Assembly (NCBI GenBank): GCA_900102385.1
Contig: FNBQ01000003.1
Span: 68,787-132,786 of the forward strand
Direction: 5' to 3'
DNA length: 64,000 bases
Source: Bacteroidales bacterium KHT7
Lineage (GTDB): Bacteria; Bacteroidota; Bacteroidia; Bacteroidales; Bacteroidaceae
Under the pieces are notes generated by a model that ran no database searches, was not told the origin of the DNA, and saw nothing but the letters and a program-made list of their open reading frames with translations. Both the position numbers and the translations under genes were made by a program. Below are positions 62,417 through 64,000 of the stretch, piece by piece (position 1 is the first letter of the stretch; every line of letters starts with the position of its first letter).

Positions 62417-63286
62417 ATGAAAAGCCTATACTTATTATTCATTTTCTTGCCCATAATTTGCGGATGCAATTCAAACACAAGAAATTCTGGCATTGCTGAT
62501 AAAAATCAGCAGAAAGATTCTGTAAATGCAGCAGATACTCTTTACGATTTTGTTTCCAAAATTTACAAGCATAATTTTATGAAGACAAAACCTGAAGTTT
62601 TAGATTCATTGTATTTGTCTTCCGAATTATATGCTTTTAGAAAAGAAGGTTATGATTCAAATCCTGACACATATTACAATCATTGGATATGTGACGATAT
62701 TGCTTATTATCCTTCCTTTAAGATTGGCAAAATCACCCAATTATCTGACACCACAGCGACTGTTGATATCTCTATTTCAAATGGAAATAGCCGAACTGGT
62801 TATCAGTTGGTTATGTTTTTAGAGAATGGCAAATGGAAAGTGGATGATTTTGCAACAGAGACATCCTCGGAAAAATATACCATAAAAACTTTGCGCGGTA
62901 TGGAAATACCGTTACAAGGTTCAATGTCTGAATACTGTTTGAAGTTTTGCGAGCAAACGGAAAATGAACATGAGGGTACTATCAATTTATATAAAAACAA
63001 AACTCTTGTCTCCCAAAACATTGTTAGTGTAGGCGAAAACATATATTCTCAAGTAATAGCCGATACAAAAGAAGGATTTAAAATTATATATTGCTGTGGG
63101 CATAATAAATATTATTACGAGAATGTATTTCTTTTCAAATATCAAAAAGGACAATTTTATCTCTATAAGGTTATTCGATATCGTTCTTTCGAAATTGAAG
63201 AAGGATTTGATTTTAAGAGGACAGAGGAAGTTCTTAAAACTCCAATTCTGTTCAAAGATGTAGATTTTGAAAAGTTTCTATTTTAG
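62417..63286 (+). CDS. Hypothetical lipoprotein (DUF3828-like N-terminal half)
   Basis: A 289-residue lipoprotein: signal MKSLYLLFIFLPIICGC with Cys17 in the lipobox. The first half (DTLYDFVSKIYKHNFMKTKPEVLDSLYLSSELYAFRKEGYD to LVMFLENGKWKVDDFAT) has the cystatin-like helix-then-strands pattern of DUF3828 proteins; the second half (about 180-289) has beta strands and many Tyr residues (IYCCGHNKYYYENVFLFKYQKGQFYLYKVIRYR). Function unknown. The gene is visibly more A/T-rich than its neighbours, with its own promoter and terminator, which could mean recent acquisition. Confidence 0.7.
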   Translation: MKSLYLLFIFLPIICGCNSNTRNSGIADKNQQKDSVNAADTLYDFVSKIYKHNFMKTKPEVLDSLYLSSELYAFRKEGYDSNPDTYYNHWICDDIAYYPSFKIGKITQLSDTTATVDISISNGNSRTGYQLVMFLENGKWKVDDFATETSSEKYTIKTLRGMEIPLQGSMSEYCLKFCEQTENEHEGTINLYKNKTLVSQNIVSVGENIYSQVIADTKEGFKIIYCCGHNKYYYENVFLFKYQKGQFYLYKVIRYRSFEIEEGFDFKRTEEVLKTPILFKDVDFEKFLF

Positions 63287-63298
63287 TTATTAAGAAAG

Positions 63299-63336
63299 AA
63301 TTCGGTAGGTCTCCGCAGATGGAAACCTACCGAATT
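63299..63336. terminator. Bidirectional terminator at the lipoprotein/efflux gene border
   Basis: 12-bp arms AATTCGGTAGGT (63299-63310) and ACCTACCGAATT (63325-63336), then a T run on the plus strand. It separates two convergent genes. Confidence 0.88.
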
Positions 63337-63353
63337 TCTGTTTTTTTAAGCCA

Positions 63354-64000
63354 TCATTCTTCACCATGGTCGGCTGCCATCGATGCCAGATAGAAGGCAT
63401 TGTCGGTAACCACGGTTGCATTGGCATCTGCCGATGTTACGAAATCAACTTGCGTATAGCCCAATTCGCTCACGCCGGTAACAACCTCGGCACGCCTGAA
63501 ACGAAACGACTTTTCGCCGTTCTCTGCCGTAGTTTCGTCGAGCACAAAGACGAACTTTCTGCCCTCGGCACGGACAATGGCATTATCGGGCAGAGCCTTG
63601 ACCTTTTTCTGCCCAGTCTTGATGCTTCCCGATACGTACATTCCGGCGATAAGGTTTGCCGCTTCCTTGCCCACAATGTGCACATGAACGGCAACAGCCT
63701 TGGTATCGGCATCGAAACTGCGGTTTATCTGCTGCACACGCCCCTTCAGATGCGTGCCGGGACTATTCGTAACCACCAAATCGACATCCTGCCCCACCTC
63801 GACTTGGGCGATGTTGCGTTCGAACACATTCAGACAGGCATAAACAGCCGAATTGTCGGCAATCTGCATAAGCGGAGCGGTGGCATCGACATAACTTCCG
63901 GTGCTGACAAAGACCTTGCCAACAACGCCCGAAAGCGATGCGCAGACGGGGATTCGGGTTACTATTTTACCGTCAGCCACTTGCTTTGGACTAATGCCCA
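63354..64000 (-). CDS. RND efflux periplasmic adaptor (CzcB/HlyD type), 5' end outside window
   Basis: The frame is open to the right edge; about 215 C-terminal residues are visible. TRIPVCASLSGVVGKVFVSTGSYVDATAPLMQIADNSAVYACLNVFERNIAQVEVGQDVDL is the lipoyl-like and beta-barrel part of a membrane fusion protein, followed by VQQINRSFDADTKAVAVHVHIVGKEAANLIAGMYVSGSI and a membrane-proximal end (NAIVRAEGRKFVFVL, then VVTGVSELGYTQVDFVT). It would link an inner-membrane RND pump to an outer-membrane channel. The C-terminus (ASMAADHGEE) could bind metal, hinting at a CzcB-type heavy metal adaptor. The pump gene would be expected to follow, but only the terminator at 63299-63336 does, so it must lie upstream on the minus strand. 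Confidence 0.85.
   Translation of the reverse strand, partial: GISPKQVADGKIVTRIPVCASLSGVVGKVFVSTGSYVDATAPLMQIADNSAVYACLNVFERNIAQVEVGQDVDLVVTNSPGTHLKGRVQQINRSFDADTKAVAVHVHIVGKEAANLIAGMYVSGSIKTGQKKVKALPDNAIVRAEGRKFVFVLDETTAENGEKSFRFRRAEVVTGVSELGYTQVDFVTSADANATVVTDNAFYLASMAADHGEE

Noticed and set aside
1-64000. tRNA, rRNA, insertion sequences, prophage or toxin-antitoxin genes
   Set aside because: The intergenic stretches were read on both strands and no cloverleaf, transposase, integrase or typical toxin pair was seen.

Overview
The window looks like chromosomal DNA of an anaerobic Bacteroidetes bacterium, most likely order Bacteroidales. The evidence is a SusC/SusD pair, many Bacteroidetes-type promoters (TTTG about 19-20 bp before TAnnTTTG), A-rich start contexts without Shine-Dalgarno sites, lipoproteins with an SCN/SCG-type lipobox, a type IX secretion Plug-family (DUF5103) protein, and a rubrerythrin with an N-terminal rubredoxin domain. 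No rRNA, tRNA, transposase or prophage gene was recognised.

Layout. (1) 1-7978, plus strand: a type I-B CRISPR-Cas locus, cas8b (cut by the left edge)-cas7-cas5-cas3-cas4-cas1-cas2, then a leader and nine repeats with eight spacers, closed by a hairpin terminator. The 3' end of cas8b has an internal ATG in the same context as the cas7 and cas5 starts, a candidate for separate translation of a Cas11 small subunit. (2) 8116-17136, minus strand: a membrane-anchored HTH protein, an intergenic segment with a likely small RNA or micro-ORF, and a susC-susD-surface lipoprotein operon whose promoter is preceded by a pair of palindromes. (3) 17278-21915, minus: secA behind a DUF4105 gene. (4) 22049-29670, plus: envelope housekeeping genes (coaX, an FadL-like porin, a TPR protein, lptC, a CNNM/CorC protein, a PpiD-like chaperone). 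(5) 29756-36206: a phytase-like esterase, a membrane protein of unknown family, xseB, ilvE, trmB, mrp and a small coiled-coil protein.

(6) 36318-51765 is a surface polysaccharide region. A tyrosine autokinase with an extremely Tyr/Gly-rich tail and a HAD protein lie on the plus strand. Facing them is a twelve-gene minus-strand operon: ArnC-like GT2, WecD-like acetyltransferase, two EmrE-like half transporters, WecE-like transaminase, GT-C-like membrane protein, two GT4 enzymes, a Wzy-like polymerase, an acyltransferase-3/GT4 fusion, another GT4 and a WcaF-like acetyltransferase. The gene set suggests synthesis of a dTDP-4-amino-4,6-dideoxyhexose, its loading on undecaprenyl phosphate, flipping, and addition to a glycan on the periplasmic face. 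This is the best candidate in the window for a distinctive system.

(7) 51814-64000: a tiny repetitive lipoprotein, the mtaB-GT2-DUF5103 operon, a 5'-nucleotidase without a visible signal peptide, a CbpA-like DnaJ protein, a PfkB kinase behind nadE, rubrerythrin, an AT-rich lipoprotein gene, and the C-terminal part of an RND efflux adaptor running off the right edge.

All functions are read from sequence motifs and gene order; no database search was possible. Start codons were revised where an upstream start overlapped a promoter or neighbour, or lacked family support.
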